Counted from the stretch's first letter, positions 53,464-62,282 are shown. The stretch is 64,000 nt of DNA from Martinezella lusitana (GCF_900094565.1 NZ_FMAF01000007.1:186001-250000); one strand, 5' to 3'. The notes: generated by a model not told the origin, from the letters alone. A program made the numbers and translations.

Positions 53464-53484
53464 GGGCCAGCGCGAAGCTGGCCC
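53464..53484 (-). terminator. Intrinsic terminator of the PRC-barrel gene
   Basis: Perfect eight-base arms GGGCCAGC and GCTGGCCC enclose a five-base loop. On the minus strand the pyrimidine-rich CTCTTCCTTCT follows. The hairpin begins five bases after the gene's stop codon. Confidence 0.7.
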
Positions 53485-53489
53485 CAGCA

Positions 53490-53936
53490 TTATTTCCTCA
53501 ATTTGGAATAGTCGAGCTTCGGGGCCATCGAGAGATCCTGTTTCGAGGTGTCGACATAAGCCTTCCAGGTTCCGTTGTCCGGCGCCAGCGCGATCGACGA
53601 TGGATCGAGAACCACGTAGGTTTCACCGATGCCGAGGAAGCCGCCGACACTTGCAACAACGCCAATCACCGACTTGCCCCCACCGATGACTACGTCGGAT
53701 ATTTTACCAATGGTTTCGTTCTGCTTGTTGTATATGCCGATGCCGACCAATTTCGACGTGACCAGATCATCGTCCTGGATGTTGACGTATTTTAAGGGGC
53801 CGCTCGCCGTCTTGCCCATTGTGATGCCGGGGCCAGCCATGGCGGCGTCTGCGCCGGTTGCAGCAGTCGTCTGAGCGAAGGCTGCGCCACTCATAAGTGT
53901 GAGCGCCAAGCCGGCAAGGATCGAACGAATTTTCAT
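53490..53936 (-). CDS. Secreted PRC-barrel domain protein
   Basis: This 148-residue exported protein has signal peptide MKIRSILAGLALTLMSGAAFA. A single PRC-barrel domain follows (LVTSKLVGIGIYNKQNETIGKISDVVIGGGKSVIGVVASVGGFLGIGETYVVLDPSSIALAPD, residues about 60-125). Such rhizobial secreted PRC-barrel proteins are common and mostly stress-linked; the exact role is unknown. CAGGAG precedes the chosen ATG. An EcfG-type promoter lies 54 bases upstream and a terminator downstream, so it is a monocistronic stress gene. Confidence 0.87.
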   Translation of the reverse strand: MKIRSILAGLALTLMSGAAFAQTTAATGADAAMAGPGITMGKTASGPLKYVNIQDDDLVTSKLVGIGIYNKQNETIGKISDVVIGGGKSVIGVVASVGGFLGIGETYVVLDPSSIALAPDNGTWKAYVDTSKQDLSMAPKLDYSKLRK

Positions 53937-53989
53937 GAGATACTCCTGTAAAGTACGGCAGACGAAGGTGCATGCCATTACCGGGAGTT

Positions 53990-54014
53990 AACCCTTGCGA
54001 GCGAAAAACGTTCC
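53990..54014 (-). promoter_or_regulatory. EcfG-type (general stress) promoter of the PRC-barrel gene
   Basis: GGAAC and GTT are spaced by exactly 17 bases on the minus strand, 54 bases before the PRC-barrel start codon. Confidence 0.6.
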
Positions 54015-54214
54015 CTAGTTCATTGATTTATATTGTTTTTCCTCTTTGTGCGACGACAGCCGTCGGTTGGGCTTTTATTCCGTGTGCGATCAAAGGGATG
54101 GAGTCTTATGGATAACTGGGGCATACAATCCTGAGGAGCATCTATCCTTCCGACCTTATAGGCAAGCAACAAAAGCTCAGCACAAACGTGGATGATGATC
54201 AGTGTCGACCTCGC

Positions 54215-54583
54215 TCAGGCCGCCACCATTTCGCGTATTGCGCTGATAATTCTCTCGGGGTTGTAGGGCTTGCTGAAAAACCGCCCATCGATCGGGAGGT
54301 TCTCTTCCAGAATGGACCGGTGGCCGGATGTCACGATGATCTTGATGGGCGGCCAGCGATCTCGAACAGCGGCTGCAAGTTTCAGACCGTCCATGCTGCC
54401 GGGCATATCGATGTCGGTGAACAGGGCTTGTATTTCAGTATGGTGTTCGAGGACGACAATGGCTTCGTCGGCGTTTGCAGCCTCAAAGACCAGAAACCCG
54501 CCATCCTCCAGAGCGCTTACAATGTCTATCCTCGTTAGTGGTTCGTCCTCGACCACGAGAACGGCAATACGGGCATGGGTCAT
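54215..54583 (-). CDS. Single-domain response regulator
   Basis: This is a stand-alone receiver protein of 122 residues. The acidic pair is Glu12-Asp13, the phosphoacceptor is Asp57 in FTDIDMPGSMDG, the conserved Thr/Ser is in IVTSGH, and the lysine is in FFSKPYNPERI. There is no output domain. The DIDMPGSMDGL block is characteristic of receivers that work with HWE-type kinases, one of which is encoded at 57769-59226. In alphaproteobacteria, such receivers modulate the general stress response by competing for phosphate. That role is inference here. Confidence 0.9.
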   Translation of the reverse strand: MTHARIAVLVVEDEPLTRIDIVSALEDGGFLVFEAANADEAIVVLEHHTEIQALFTDIDMPGSMDGLKLAAAVRDRWPPIKIIVTSGHRSILEENLPIDGRFFSKPYNPERIISAIREMVAA

Positions 54584-54881
54584 TGAAATATCAATTCTCT
54601 TGGGCCACCGCTCTTTTGAAAGTGGTGACAGCAGGTGTGAATTGGCGCAGTTCAAGGTCAGCATCAGTGGATATGTAACGCGGCTCGCCTCGAAATTGAT
54701 CCGTGCCTTTCAATGTATATCGAAAGTAAGTACATGGTGACCATAAAAGCGCCTGTTCCGGGCATAAGCGTTCGCAACGCTATGTTTCCGATCAAGCGTT
54801 TGAATATCTGGATGTGGTCGTGCACCGCGAGATACTGGCAGCTATTGGGCATTTCGTGAGTGGCACGGGTGATTTCGGCGC

Positions 54882-56918
54882 TCAAGCCGTTCTCAAGACC
54901 GTTCGAGCGGCGCGGACCACGGCGTCGGTCGTGATATCGAACTTCTTGTAGACGTCGTCGATCTTGCCCGATGCGCCGAACTCGTGCATGCCGACAAAAC
55001 GGCCGTCGAGTCCCAGATAGCGATCCCAGGAATCCTGCACGGCTGCTTCAACGGCAACACGTGCCCGGGTTTCGCCGAGAACCTTGCGTTTGTAATCATC
55101 ATCCTGCTCTTCGAATATCAGGCGGCAGGGCATGGAAACGACCGCAGTCGGAATCCCTTCGCCCTGTAAGACGGCTCGCGCTTGCGTCGCAAGATGCAGT
55201 TCGGACCCGGTTGCCATGATCGTGAGGCGTCGCTCTCCGCCTTCGGCGTCGAGCAGAATATAGCCGCCCCTAGCCGAGAGATTTTCGCCACCGGCATCAC
55301 GCCGAAGAAAAGGCATCGGCTGCCGGGATAACGCGATCAGCGCCGCGCGTCTGGGTGCGTCGAGGATCGCTTCCCAGCATTCGGCAGTCTCGATAGGATC
55401 GCCCGGTCGATAGACGGCAAGCCGGGGAATGGCGCGCAGCGCACTCAGATGTTCGATCGGCTGGTGTGTTGGACCATCTTCGCCAAGACCTATGGAATCG
55501 TGCGTCATCACGAAGATGGTGCGAATTTCCATCATAGCGGCAAGGCGAATGGACGGTCGGCAATAGTCGGAAAACGTCAGGAATGTTCCGCCGTACGGAA
55601 TGAGGCCGCCATGTAACGCAATGCCATTCATTGCGGCTGCCATGCCATGTTCGCGGACGCCATAGTGAACATAGGAGCCGGCATAGTGACCGGGTGTGAT
55701 TTCGACCTGATTTTTCGCTTTTGTATTGTTGGATGGTGTCAGATCCGCCGAACCACCGAGCATTTCGGGAATGGCATCGAACAGATGATTGAGCACGATG
55801 CCGCTTGCCTGCCGCGTCGCCAAATCCTTCTCGATGGCAAGCAGCTCGACCTTGGCCGATGCGATTGCCTGACGCCAGTGGGAAGGTAGTTCTCCTTTCA
55901 TGCGCCGTTCGAAATTTTCCCGAAGCGATTCCGGCATCTCCTTCACACGATCGGCCCAGGCCATCCGTGCCTGTCGGCCCCTCGCGCCGATCTGGCGCCA
56001 GCTGTCGAGCAGCGGTTGCGGGATTTCAAATGGAGGGGCGGACCAAGCGAGGATCCGGCGGGCGCCGGCGATTTCCTCTTCTCCCGGCGCGTCGCTATGC
56101 GCCTTTTGCGTGCCGGCCTTTGTCGGAAAACCAAAGCCGATGATGGTTCGGCAAGAAATCATCGATGGCCTGTCGGTAACTTTCCGTGCCTCGATGATGG
56201 CGCTGCGAATAGCGTCCGTGTCGTGTCCGTCGATTTCCTGCACGTGCCAGTTCGAGGCACGGAAACGGTCGGCTTGATTGTCGGATTCGGCAAGGCTGGT
56301 GGCGCCGTCGATGGATATGGAATTGTTGTCGAAAAAGGCGATCAGTCTTCCGAGCTTCAGGTGGCCAGCGAGCGAAATCGCTTCGTGGCTGACGCCTTCC
56401 ATCGTGCATCCGTCACCGAGGAAAACATAGGTGAAATGATCGACGAGATCGTCGCCAAAGGCGGAATTCATGATCCGTTCGGCCAAAGCAAAGCCAACCG
56501 AATTCGCCAGCCCCTGTCCCAAAGGCCCCGTGGTCGTCTCGATCCCGGGCGCGTGGTGATATTCCGGATGTCCGGGCGTCCTGCTATCGATCTGACGGAA
56601 CCGTTGGATCTCTTCGATCGTCATGTCCTTGTAACCCGTCAGGTACATAAGACTGTAGAGCAGCATCGAGCCGTGGCCATTCGAGATCACGAAACGATCG
56701 CGGTCGAACCAATATGGATCGTCGGCATCGAACTTCATGAAGTCTGAAAACAGCACGGCTGCGATGTCCGCCATGCCCATCGGCATTCCCGGATGGCCGC
56801 TTTTTGCCTTTTCGACAGCATCCATGGACAGAAAGCGGATGCAATTGGCGAGCTCGCGCAGATGCTGATCTTTGGGAGCCGGTACGGCCTTGTCGGCCGC
56901 TTGAGATTGGTTTTGCAT
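54882..56918 (-). CDS. tkt: Transketolase
   Basis: This thiamine-diphosphate enzyme of the pentose phosphate and Calvin cycles transfers two-carbon units between sugar phosphates. The 678 residues are full length. The cofactor-binding motif GDGCTMEGVSHEAISLAGHLKLGRLIAFFDNN is present, along with FHRMPGMPMGMADIA-like N-terminal residues (KSGHPGMPMGMADIAAVL). The pyrimidine-domain pattern FVMTHDSIGLGEDGPTHQPIEHLSALRAIP is complete. The C-terminus RVAVEAAVQDSWDRYLGLDGRFVGMHEFGASGKIDDVYKKF is standard. Nothing in the surroundings indicates CO2 fixation, so it is probably an extra isoform. Confidence 0.95.
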   Translation of the reverse strand: MQNQSQAADKAVPAPKDQHLRELANCIRFLSMDAVEKAKSGHPGMPMGMADIAAVLFSDFMKFDADDPYWFDRDRFVISNGHGSMLLYSLMYLTGYKDMTIEEIQRFRQIDSRTPGHPEYHHAPGIETTTGPLGQGLANSVGFALAERIMNSAFGDDLVDHFTYVFLGDGCTMEGVSHEAISLAGHLKLGRLIAFFDNNSISIDGATSLAESDNQADRFRASNWHVQEIDGHDTDAIRSAIIEARKVTDRPSMISCRTIIGFGFPTKAGTQKAHSDAPGEEEIAGARRILAWSAPPFEIPQPLLDSWRQIGARGRQARMAWADRVKEMPESLRENFERRMKGELPSHWRQAIASAKVELLAIEKDLATRQASGIVLNHLFDAIPEMLGGSADLTPSNNTKAKNQVEITPGHYAGSYVHYGVREHGMAAAMNGIALHGGLIPYGGTFLTFSDYCRPSIRLAAMMEIRTIFVMTHDSIGLGEDGPTHQPIEHLSALRAIPRLAVYRPGDPIETAECWEAILDAPRRAALIALSRQPMPFLRRDAGGENLSARGGYILLDAEGGERRLTIMATGSELHLATQARAVLQGEGIPTAVVSMPCRLIFEEQDDDYKRKVLGETRARVAVEAAVQDSWDRYLGLDGRFVGMHEFGASGKIDDVYKKFDITTDAVVRAARTVLRTA

Positions 56919-57768
56919 TTATTCCTCCAAGGACTTGTTGCCGTGTCATCTGACGCGCAGATGGTGATCCTGCGTAAACCGGGAACTGTTTTGGCTGGCG
57001 CCACGCCTGATTTCAGCAAGGAACCCAGAACGCCACTGGGTGGCTTTGGGTTCCTGTTTCGTGCTTCACCGGCTTTGGCGGTGCGAGCGACTAGGCATCC
57101 CTTACCCGCTTGCCTATGCCCCCGCCGCAGTCCTTGCCAAAAGGACGGAAATATCGCGGTTTGTGGGGTCTCAAGCATCCTTGTGGGCACCCCATTCCGG
57201 CAGGTAAGTCGCCTTCAACCAATGGCGGAGATCTTCCCCATACGGCCGTCGCCGCTCCTGCTAAACTTGATAGGCGCGCTGTCTGAGGTAATTCTCTTTC
57301 TGCGTCGCCATGTCGATCCTTGCCTCAGCAGAGAGAGAATAGTGCGTCACGCGTTCATTCAAGGATGCCGCACCTGATCGTGATCGCCAAGTCGTCCAAA
57401 TTTTTAAACCCGGCAGAGAACAGTCATGCTTTCGATATCAGTATCGCCGCGCCCCATAAGATCTCCGGCACCGTCTCGGTCGGCGTTAACCTGGGGTCGA
57501 ATTTCTCGCTGACCGGATCGCCGGCGTCGCATCGCGCACTCATAAAATGGACCTATGCGACGAAAAAAGACAATTTCTACTAATCGTTATAGTATTTTTC
57601 GATCTACAATCCCTACTCCTGCCGCCTTAATAGTTTCATCTACGAGGCCGCCCGAGTGTACTTTAATTGCGGGTGAAGAAGACCTGTCCTCGGCTTTATT
57701 ACTGCGGCCATACTATCTGCGCATGAGGTCGCGGTTTTCAAGCATTGCCGGGAAACGGAGTGTACGCG
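56919..57768. other. Long intergenic region with tandem hairpins
   Basis: This 850-base spacer separates the divergent transketolase and histidine kinase genes. No frame shows family resemblance. Between 57019 and 57055 a composite hairpin has outer arms AGGAACCCA/TGGGTTCCT and an inner GCCAC/GTGGC stem. A second small hairpin CACCG/CGGTG lies at 57067-57083. The structure could belong to a small RNA or to the 5' leader of a transcript. The stretch 57560-57640 is AT-richer and may hold the kinase promoter. Confidence 0.4.
57019..57083. ncRNA. Candidate structured RNA element (tandem hairpins)
   Basis: A nine-base outer stem (57019-57027 with 57047-57055) encloses a five-base inner stem (57032-57036 with 57040-57044). 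A five-base hairpin follows at 57067-57083. On the plus strand TGTTTC follows the first structure. There is no match to a known small RNA that I can name, and the strand is undecided. Confidence 0.25.
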
Positions 57769-59226
57769 ATGAACCATCTGTCGATTGCTGAGAATGATGT
57801 GATCACCGAGTCCTCCGAAATTTTTGCTAAAGGTGGATCGCAACCAAATTCGCTTTATCATCCGCTGGCGCTTCAGGATGTTCTCGAGGCATTGCCGGAA
57901 GCCGTCTATACGACGGATGCCGTCGGTAGGATCACGTTCTACAACAAAGCAGCAGCTGTGATGTGGGGTGTCAGCCCCGAGCTTGGAGCGAGCGAATTTT
58001 TCGGCTCATGGAAGCTCTATCGGCCCGATGGGACACCTCTCCCGCACGACGAATGTCCCATGGCGATCGCGTTGAAAGAGCGCCGCGCCGTCAGAGGGCT
58101 GGAAGCGGTTGCCGAGCGGCCGGATGGTACACGTGTGGCTTTCCTTGCACTTCCAACTCCGATATTCGACGCCGCCGGAAATCTTAGCGGCGCAGTCAAT
58201 ATGCTCGTCGATCTGACCGAACTGACCGTTGCGGAAGAGGCGGCCCAAAGGTTTGCTGCAATCGTTGAATCGTCCGACGACGCGATCCTCGCCAAGGATT
58301 TGAACGGCACAATCGTCAACTGGAACCGTGGCGCCGAGCGTCTGTTCGGTTACACGGCGGAGGAAGCAATCGGCCAGCCTGTTCTCATGCTTATTCCTCT
58401 GGATCGACAGAACGAGGAGCCAGAGATCCTGGCGCGCATCCGCCGTGGCGAACGCATCGACCACTATGAAACGATCCGGCGCCGGAAGGACGGCAGGCTC
58501 GTCGAAATATCATTGTCGGTCTCGCCGATCAAAAATCGCGAAGGCCGCGTAGTCGGTGCGTCCAAGATCGCTCGCGATATAACCGAGCGCCGGCGCGCGG
58601 AAGAGCAGCAACATCTGTTGATCAGGGAGATGGACCACCGCGTCAAAAATCTGTTCAGTCTTGCAAGCAGCGTTGTGTCCTTAAGCGCGCGAGCCGCGAC
58701 GACACCGGGCGAGCTCGCATCCGCTGTTTCGGCCCGATTGAACGCATTGGCGCTTGCGCATGCCTTGACGGTTCCCCGCACGTCTGACGCAGCCAGTCGC
58801 AACGAGCAGACAACCATGCTGCACGCCTTGATCCAGACGATTGTGGCGCCCTACGATGTCAGCACCGACAACCGGCGATCGCGGGCCATCATTACTGGCC
58901 CCGATGTCACGATTAGCGGCAGCGCGGTCACGAGCTTTGCATTGCTGCTGCATGAATTTGCAACCAACGCCGCGAAATATGGAGCTCTTTCCACCTCGGA
59001 CGGACGCGTCGATATAACATGCGTCGAGGATGGGGAGCACTTTATGCTGACGTGGACTGAGATCGGCGGGCCGCGGGTCGAGCGGCAATCCGATGGTGAT
59101 GGATTTGGCAGCATCCTCGCCAAGGCGACGGTCCGCAGCCAGCTCGGCGGCGAGATTTCTCGGGAATGGAGACCCGAGGGTTTGTCGATCCGCCTCACGG
59201 TTAGGGCAGACCGTCTCGTTGCGTAA
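57769..59226 (+). CDS. PAS-domain HWE-type sensor histidine kinase
   Basis: This 485-residue cytoplasmic sensor has two PAS domains. The first is at about residues 30-150 (VLEALPEAVYTTDAVGRITFYNKAAAVMWG) and the second at about 155-275 (IVESSDDAILAKDLNGTIVNWNRGAERLFGYTAEEAIGQP). An HWE kinase core follows. The phosphoaccepting histidine is His290 in EMDHRVKNLFSLASSVVSLSAR. The ATP-binding N-box is LHEFATNAAKYGALS, followed by LTWTEIGGP and a GFGSIL G-box. A GGAG precedes the ATG chosen here. There are no membrane spans. Likely partners are the receiver at 54215 and the PhyR stress system (inference). Confidence 0.92.
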   Translation: MNHLSIAENDVITESSEIFAKGGSQPNSLYHPLALQDVLEALPEAVYTTDAVGRITFYNKAAAVMWGVSPELGASEFFGSWKLYRPDGTPLPHDECPMAIALKERRAVRGLEAVAERPDGTRVAFLALPTPIFDAAGNLSGAVNMLVDLTELTVAEEAAQRFAAIVESSDDAILAKDLNGTIVNWNRGAERLFGYTAEEAIGQPVLMLIPLDRQNEEPEILARIRRGERIDHYETIRRRKDGRLVEISLSVSPIKNREGRVVGASKIARDITERRRAEEQQHLLIREMDHRVKNLFSLASSVVSLSARAATTPGELASAVSARLNALALAHALTVPRTSDAASRNEQTTMLHALIQTIVAPYDVSTDNRRSRAIITGPDVTISGSAVTSFALLLHEFATNAAKYGALSTSDGRVDITCVEDGEHFMLTWTEIGGPRVERQSDGDGFGSILAKATVRSQLGGEISREWRPEGLSIRLTVRADRLVA

Positions 59227-59415
59227 TCGCAGTCCCTGTTTCGGTCGCGGATCCAATCGACCGTTCCGCAATATTGCCGCGCCATGCCGACCGAATACTT
59301 GCCTTCTTGATCCACTCCTTAAATAACGCAATCGAAATGGTACGCGTGAGGCGGTGTTGCTGCCCGAGGCGGGCTCCCACCAGATGAGCGCTCGCAGGTG
59401 AGCCAATGGTGGATT

Positions 59416-59952
59416 TCAACTTTGGCGCAACACAAGGTCAAGGTTTTGACCCCGACCTGGCATTGTTCTGCGAAGTGCCAGAACTATGTCATGATTTCTT
59501 CGCGTGATCGTCAGTCGTGCGGGTGGATTGGGACGAATACTCTTTGCCGTCTCGATAAAAGAGAGCGAAAGCGTCTCGCCCCGCCGAGAGCCGGCAAGAA
59601 CGGCAACGGTGCCCATACTCTCGTGAAACGAGCCAAAATAGCGCCTCGTCCCTGCGTCATATCGGATACTGATGCACATCGATATGCCAAATATGATCGC
59701 TGTCGTGCAGCGCCCGTCAAAGACGGCCTGCCGCCCCACGCTATTGCCTTTGAATTCGCACGTCAGCGCGTGGTCTGAGCCATTGGCACGCTCCAACCTG
59801 CCAGTTCCGGTAAACTGTCCGTCAAAAGTGCGAAGAAAGTCCGCATCCTGGCTGAGGGCACCGGGTGCCGACCGTGCCCATGTTGTCGTTGTGATTGCGA
59901 CCAGAAGTAAGACCGTCGTAAATGCCTTGAGCATTGTGGAACGATGAGGCAC
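59416..59952 (-). CDS. Secreted hypothetical protein
   Basis: This is a 178-residue exported protein with signal peptide LKAFTTVLLLVAITTTTWA. The mature part (FLRTFDGQFTGTGRLERANGSDHALTCEFKGNSVGRQAVFDGRCTTAIIFG) resembles lipocalin-like beta-barrel proteins of unknown role (alternating strands, two cysteines placed to form a disulfide). A GTG at the given coordinate has GGAGGA upstream; the ATG 18 bases downstream is an alternative start. It is 21 bases downstream of the DUF3008 gene, on the same strand, and may share its stress promoter. Confidence 0.75.
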   Translation of the reverse strand: MPHRSTMLKAFTTVLLLVAITTTTWARSAPGALSQDADFLRTFDGQFTGTGRLERANGSDHALTCEFKGNSVGRQAVFDGRCTTAIIFGISMCISIRYDAGTRRYFGSFHESMGTVAVLAGSRRGETLSLSFIETAKSIRPNPPARLTITRRNHDIVLALRRTMPGRGQNLDLVLRQS

Positions 59953-59973
59953 CGGTCATTCCTCCACGCATCG

Positions 59974-60159
59974 TCATTTGGATACGTGTTCCGGTTTACC
60001 CTTTATCTTGGTCGATGCGAACTCCTCCAGTTGCCGCTCGCTCATGGATCTCTCCATTTCTTTCGAGACTCCCTTCAATTCGCTTTTCGGAGTCTCGCCA
60101 CGCTTTGCGGACAGCGCTGCGCCGGCAGCCCTTTGTTGAGCTTTGGATTTCGCGGGCAT
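59974..60159 (-). CDS. DUF3008-family small protein
   Basis: This is a 61-residue, highly charged, likely intrinsically disordered protein (MPAKSKAQQRAAGAALSAKRGETPKSELKGVSKEMERSMSERQLEEFASTKIKGKPEHVSK). The KSKAQQ start and the MSERQLEEFASTK block are the DUF3008 hallmarks. The function is unknown, although the family is often found with stress genes. An EcfG-type promoter lies 47 bases upstream. Confidence 0.9.
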   Translation of the reverse strand: MPAKSKAQQRAAGAALSAKRGETPKSELKGVSKEMERSMSERQLEEFASTKIKGKPEHVSK

Positions 60160-60205
60160 TTCGATCTCCTTTGAAGATTGCCGCTTTCATGGACGGTAGT
60201 TCTAT

Positions 60206-60230
60206 AACTTCGGAAGGCATTGAACGTTCC
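60206..60230 (-). promoter_or_regulatory. EcfG-type (general stress) promoter of the DUF3008 gene
   Basis: GGAAC and GTT are separated by 17 bases on the minus strand, with the GTT end 47 bases before the DUF3008 start codon. Confidence 0.6.
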
Positions 60231-60292
60231 AAAATGCCAACCGAAAATCCCTTCGAGACGCATGCTGCAACCGCAACAACAGAGCCTCGCAT

Positions 60293-61591
60293 CTACCAGG
60301 TTGCGAACAGGCCGATAGCGGCGGCAACCATGATAAACGTTGCCAGCCATCCGACGATCTTCAATCCGATATGCAACCGAAATTCGCCCATTGCCGGACG
60401 ATGGCTCGAGAGATGCATCATCAACGCCATGACGGGAACTGCGACGACGCCGTTGATCACCGCACTCCAGAAGAGCGCCTTGATTGGATCTATCGGACTG
60501 AAATTCAGGCCAATTCCGAGGAACGTTGCGATAGCGATAGCTCCGTAGAAAGCCTTTGCCCTTCCGGCCGTGCGTGAGAGCCCCACGGGCCATCCAAAGG
60601 TCTCTCCAAGCGCATAGGCGGATGAGCCGGCGAGCACGGGCAGGGCGAGCAGCCCGGTTCCGATGATGCCGAGAGCAAAGATGAAAAACGCAAAGGGCCC
60701 CGCTATCGGCCGGAGCGCCTCGGCTGCCTGCGAAGATGTCTGGATATCGGTGACGCCGTGCGCGTTCAACGTTGCTGCGGTCGTCAAAATTATAAACAGT
60801 GCCACCACGTTCGAGATGAGCATACCGATATAAGTATCCCACTGGATACGCTGAAACTCCGGCTTCGCTTGCTCGGGCGCGCGTTTAAGCGGTTTTGCCT
60901 GCGGGCGTTCTTTGACCTCCTCAACTTCTTCTTCAGCCTGCCAGAAGAACAGGTAGGGGCTGATTGTCGTCCCGAGCACGGCAACAACCGCCGTGATGTA
61001 GGGCCCATCGAAGGTGATGTGCGGCACGACCAGATTATAGCCGACGGTGCCCCATGGAATATGCACCACGAAGGCGACGCCGACATAAGCAAAGAGCGAG
61101 AGGGTGAGCCACTTTAAAACTGAAACATACCGCGAATATTGCGAAAACACTTCCAGCAGCACCGACGCAAGGCCGAACAAGGCAACGTAGATCAACGCCG
61201 GGCCGCCGATCAGCAGCTTGAGTGCCGCCCCCATCGCGCCGAGGTCAGCCCCAATGTTGATGACATTGGCGACCACCAGCAATGATACGACGCTGTATAC
61301 CACGCCAACGGGATAGTGCCTCTTCAGATTGCCGGCGATGCCTTGACCTGTTACGCGCCCGATCCGGGCACTGATTTCCTGAATGGCGCACATCAAGGGC
61401 CAGCTGAAAAGCATGACCCAGCCCATGCTGTATCCGAATTGAGCACCGACTTGCGAGTAGGTCGCAATGCCGCTCGGATCATCGTCGGACGCCCCGGTGA
61501 TCAGCCCGGGACCAAGGATCTTTAACAGATTCGGACGCTCTGACTGTTTGCTCGCCGCCTCAGGCGATGGCTCGGTAGAATTGGCGTCCAT
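60293..61591 (-). CDS. Nramp-family divalent cation transporter-like protein
   Basis: This 432-residue membrane protein has about 11 spans of the Nramp fold. The first-span region reads ITGASDDDPSGIATYSQVGAQFGYSM, where classical Nramp proteins have DPGN, so Ser40-Gly41 replace Gly-Asn. The sixth-span region reads GTTISPYLFFWQ, where classical proteins have a metal-binding MPH. Both substitutions remove residues that bind transition metals. An extended charged loop (EEEVEEVKERPQAKPLKRAPEQAKPEFQR) follows. The substrate may therefore be Mg2+ or another ion rather than Mn2+ or Fe2+ (inference from known Nramp-related transporters). Confidence 0.88.
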   Translation of the reverse strand: MDANSTEPSPEAASKQSERPNLLKILGPGLITGASDDDPSGIATYSQVGAQFGYSMGWVMLFSWPLMCAIQEISARIGRVTGQGIAGNLKRHYPVGVVYSVVSLLVVANVINIGADLGAMGAALKLLIGGPALIYVALFGLASVLLEVFSQYSRYVSVLKWLTLSLFAYVGVAFVVHIPWGTVGYNLVVPHITFDGPYITAVVAVLGTTISPYLFFWQAEEEVEEVKERPQAKPLKRAPEQAKPEFQRIQWDTYIGMLISNVVALFIILTTAATLNAHGVTDIQTSSQAAEALRPIAGPFAFFIFALGIIGTGLLALPVLAGSSAYALGETFGWPVGLSRTAGRAKAFYGAIAIATFLGIGLNFSPIDPIKALFWSAVINGVVAVPVMALMMHLSSHRPAMGEFRLHIGLKIVGWLATFIMVAAAIGLFATW

Positions 61592-61871
61592 CGAAAATGT
61601 CTCACCTCTTGATCGTGCGGCGTCGAACAGCGCTCATACGCTAACGATCAAGGCGACCATTGGTTTCAGTCCATGCCAGCTATTTATTGTTTGGGTTGAG
61701 GAGTGTCATGCTGACTTGGTGACTATGGCAGTCATCCGCGTGACAGACCTCGTGCCCAGCAAAAGATCGTTCAAATCCAAACTCCCGCTAACGCGGTTTC
61801 TGAAAGATATGCTAGGTGATTTGAGCATCAGTTGTGGGTCGTTACCCAGAGTGCCAGGGAAAAGAAACGCG

Positions 61872-62093
61872 ATGATCCGCAAATATCTCACCAGCCATGA
61901 GCATCCGTTGCAGTCGGCCGATTTGGATATCTGTCAGCGGGCTTTCGATGCTCTTCTGATCGAGTTGGACATCGCCAAAGACACAGAAGAAGCGGAGCGC
62001 GTGGCTGCCGTTATCATCGAGTTGTATCAACAAGGGGTTCATGATGAACACCAGCTACTCGTTCTCGCTGGTGGAGCCCGCGGCAAGATCTGA
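61872..62093 (+). CDS. Small conserved hypothetical protein
   Basis: This is a 73-residue, mainly helical protein (MIRKYLTSHEHPLQSADLDICQRAFDALLIELDIAKDTEEAERVAAVIIELYQQGVHDEHQLLVLAGG). Similar short rhizobial proteins exist, but I know no function. The ATG is preceded by AGGGAAAAG. Longer in-frame readings upstream do not look coding. Its 3' end overlaps the converging gene 62055-62282 by 39 bases. Confidence 0.62.
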   Translation: MIRKYLTSHEHPLQSADLDICQRAFDALLIELDIAKDTEEAERVAAVIIELYQQGVHDEHQLLVLAGGARGKI

Positions 62094-62282
62094 ACGGGTG
62101 TGGGTATAGACAAGTGAATGCGGTGGATTTGCGTCGGTAGTGAGCGGGAAAACTGCCGCGTCAGTCGGCGGGTTCAGCTCACGATTGGTCGCCTGGCGAA
62201 TGCGCGCGAGGAGTTCGATCATGTCCTTAGGCTGCGGTTTCTTTGACGGATCGAAATGCTGGTAAAGCTGGATCGTGTTCAT
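62055..62282 (-). CDS. Small hypothetical protein coupled to topoisomerase
   Basis: This is a 75-residue protein with the start MNTIQLYQHFDPSKKPQPKDMIELLARIRQATNRELNPPTDAAVFPL. The ATG overlaps the TGA of the topoisomerase gene (ATGA), and GGAG stands in front of it. These features imply translational coupling. The product has no membrane segment, cysteine or recognisable motif. Confidence 0.6.
   Translation of the reverse strand: MNTIQLYQHFDPSKKPQPKDMIELLARIRQATNRELNPPTDAAVFPLTTDANPPHSLVYTHTRSDLAAGSTSENE

Noticed and set aside
54665..54885. Small minus-strand frame after transketolase, starting with TTG overlapping its stop
   Set aside because: No ribosome-binding site, no resemblance, and irregular composition; the overlap alone is not sufficient.
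57320..57583. Plus-strand frame of 87 codons upstream of the histidine kinase
   Set aside because: No ribosome-binding site and no family similarity.
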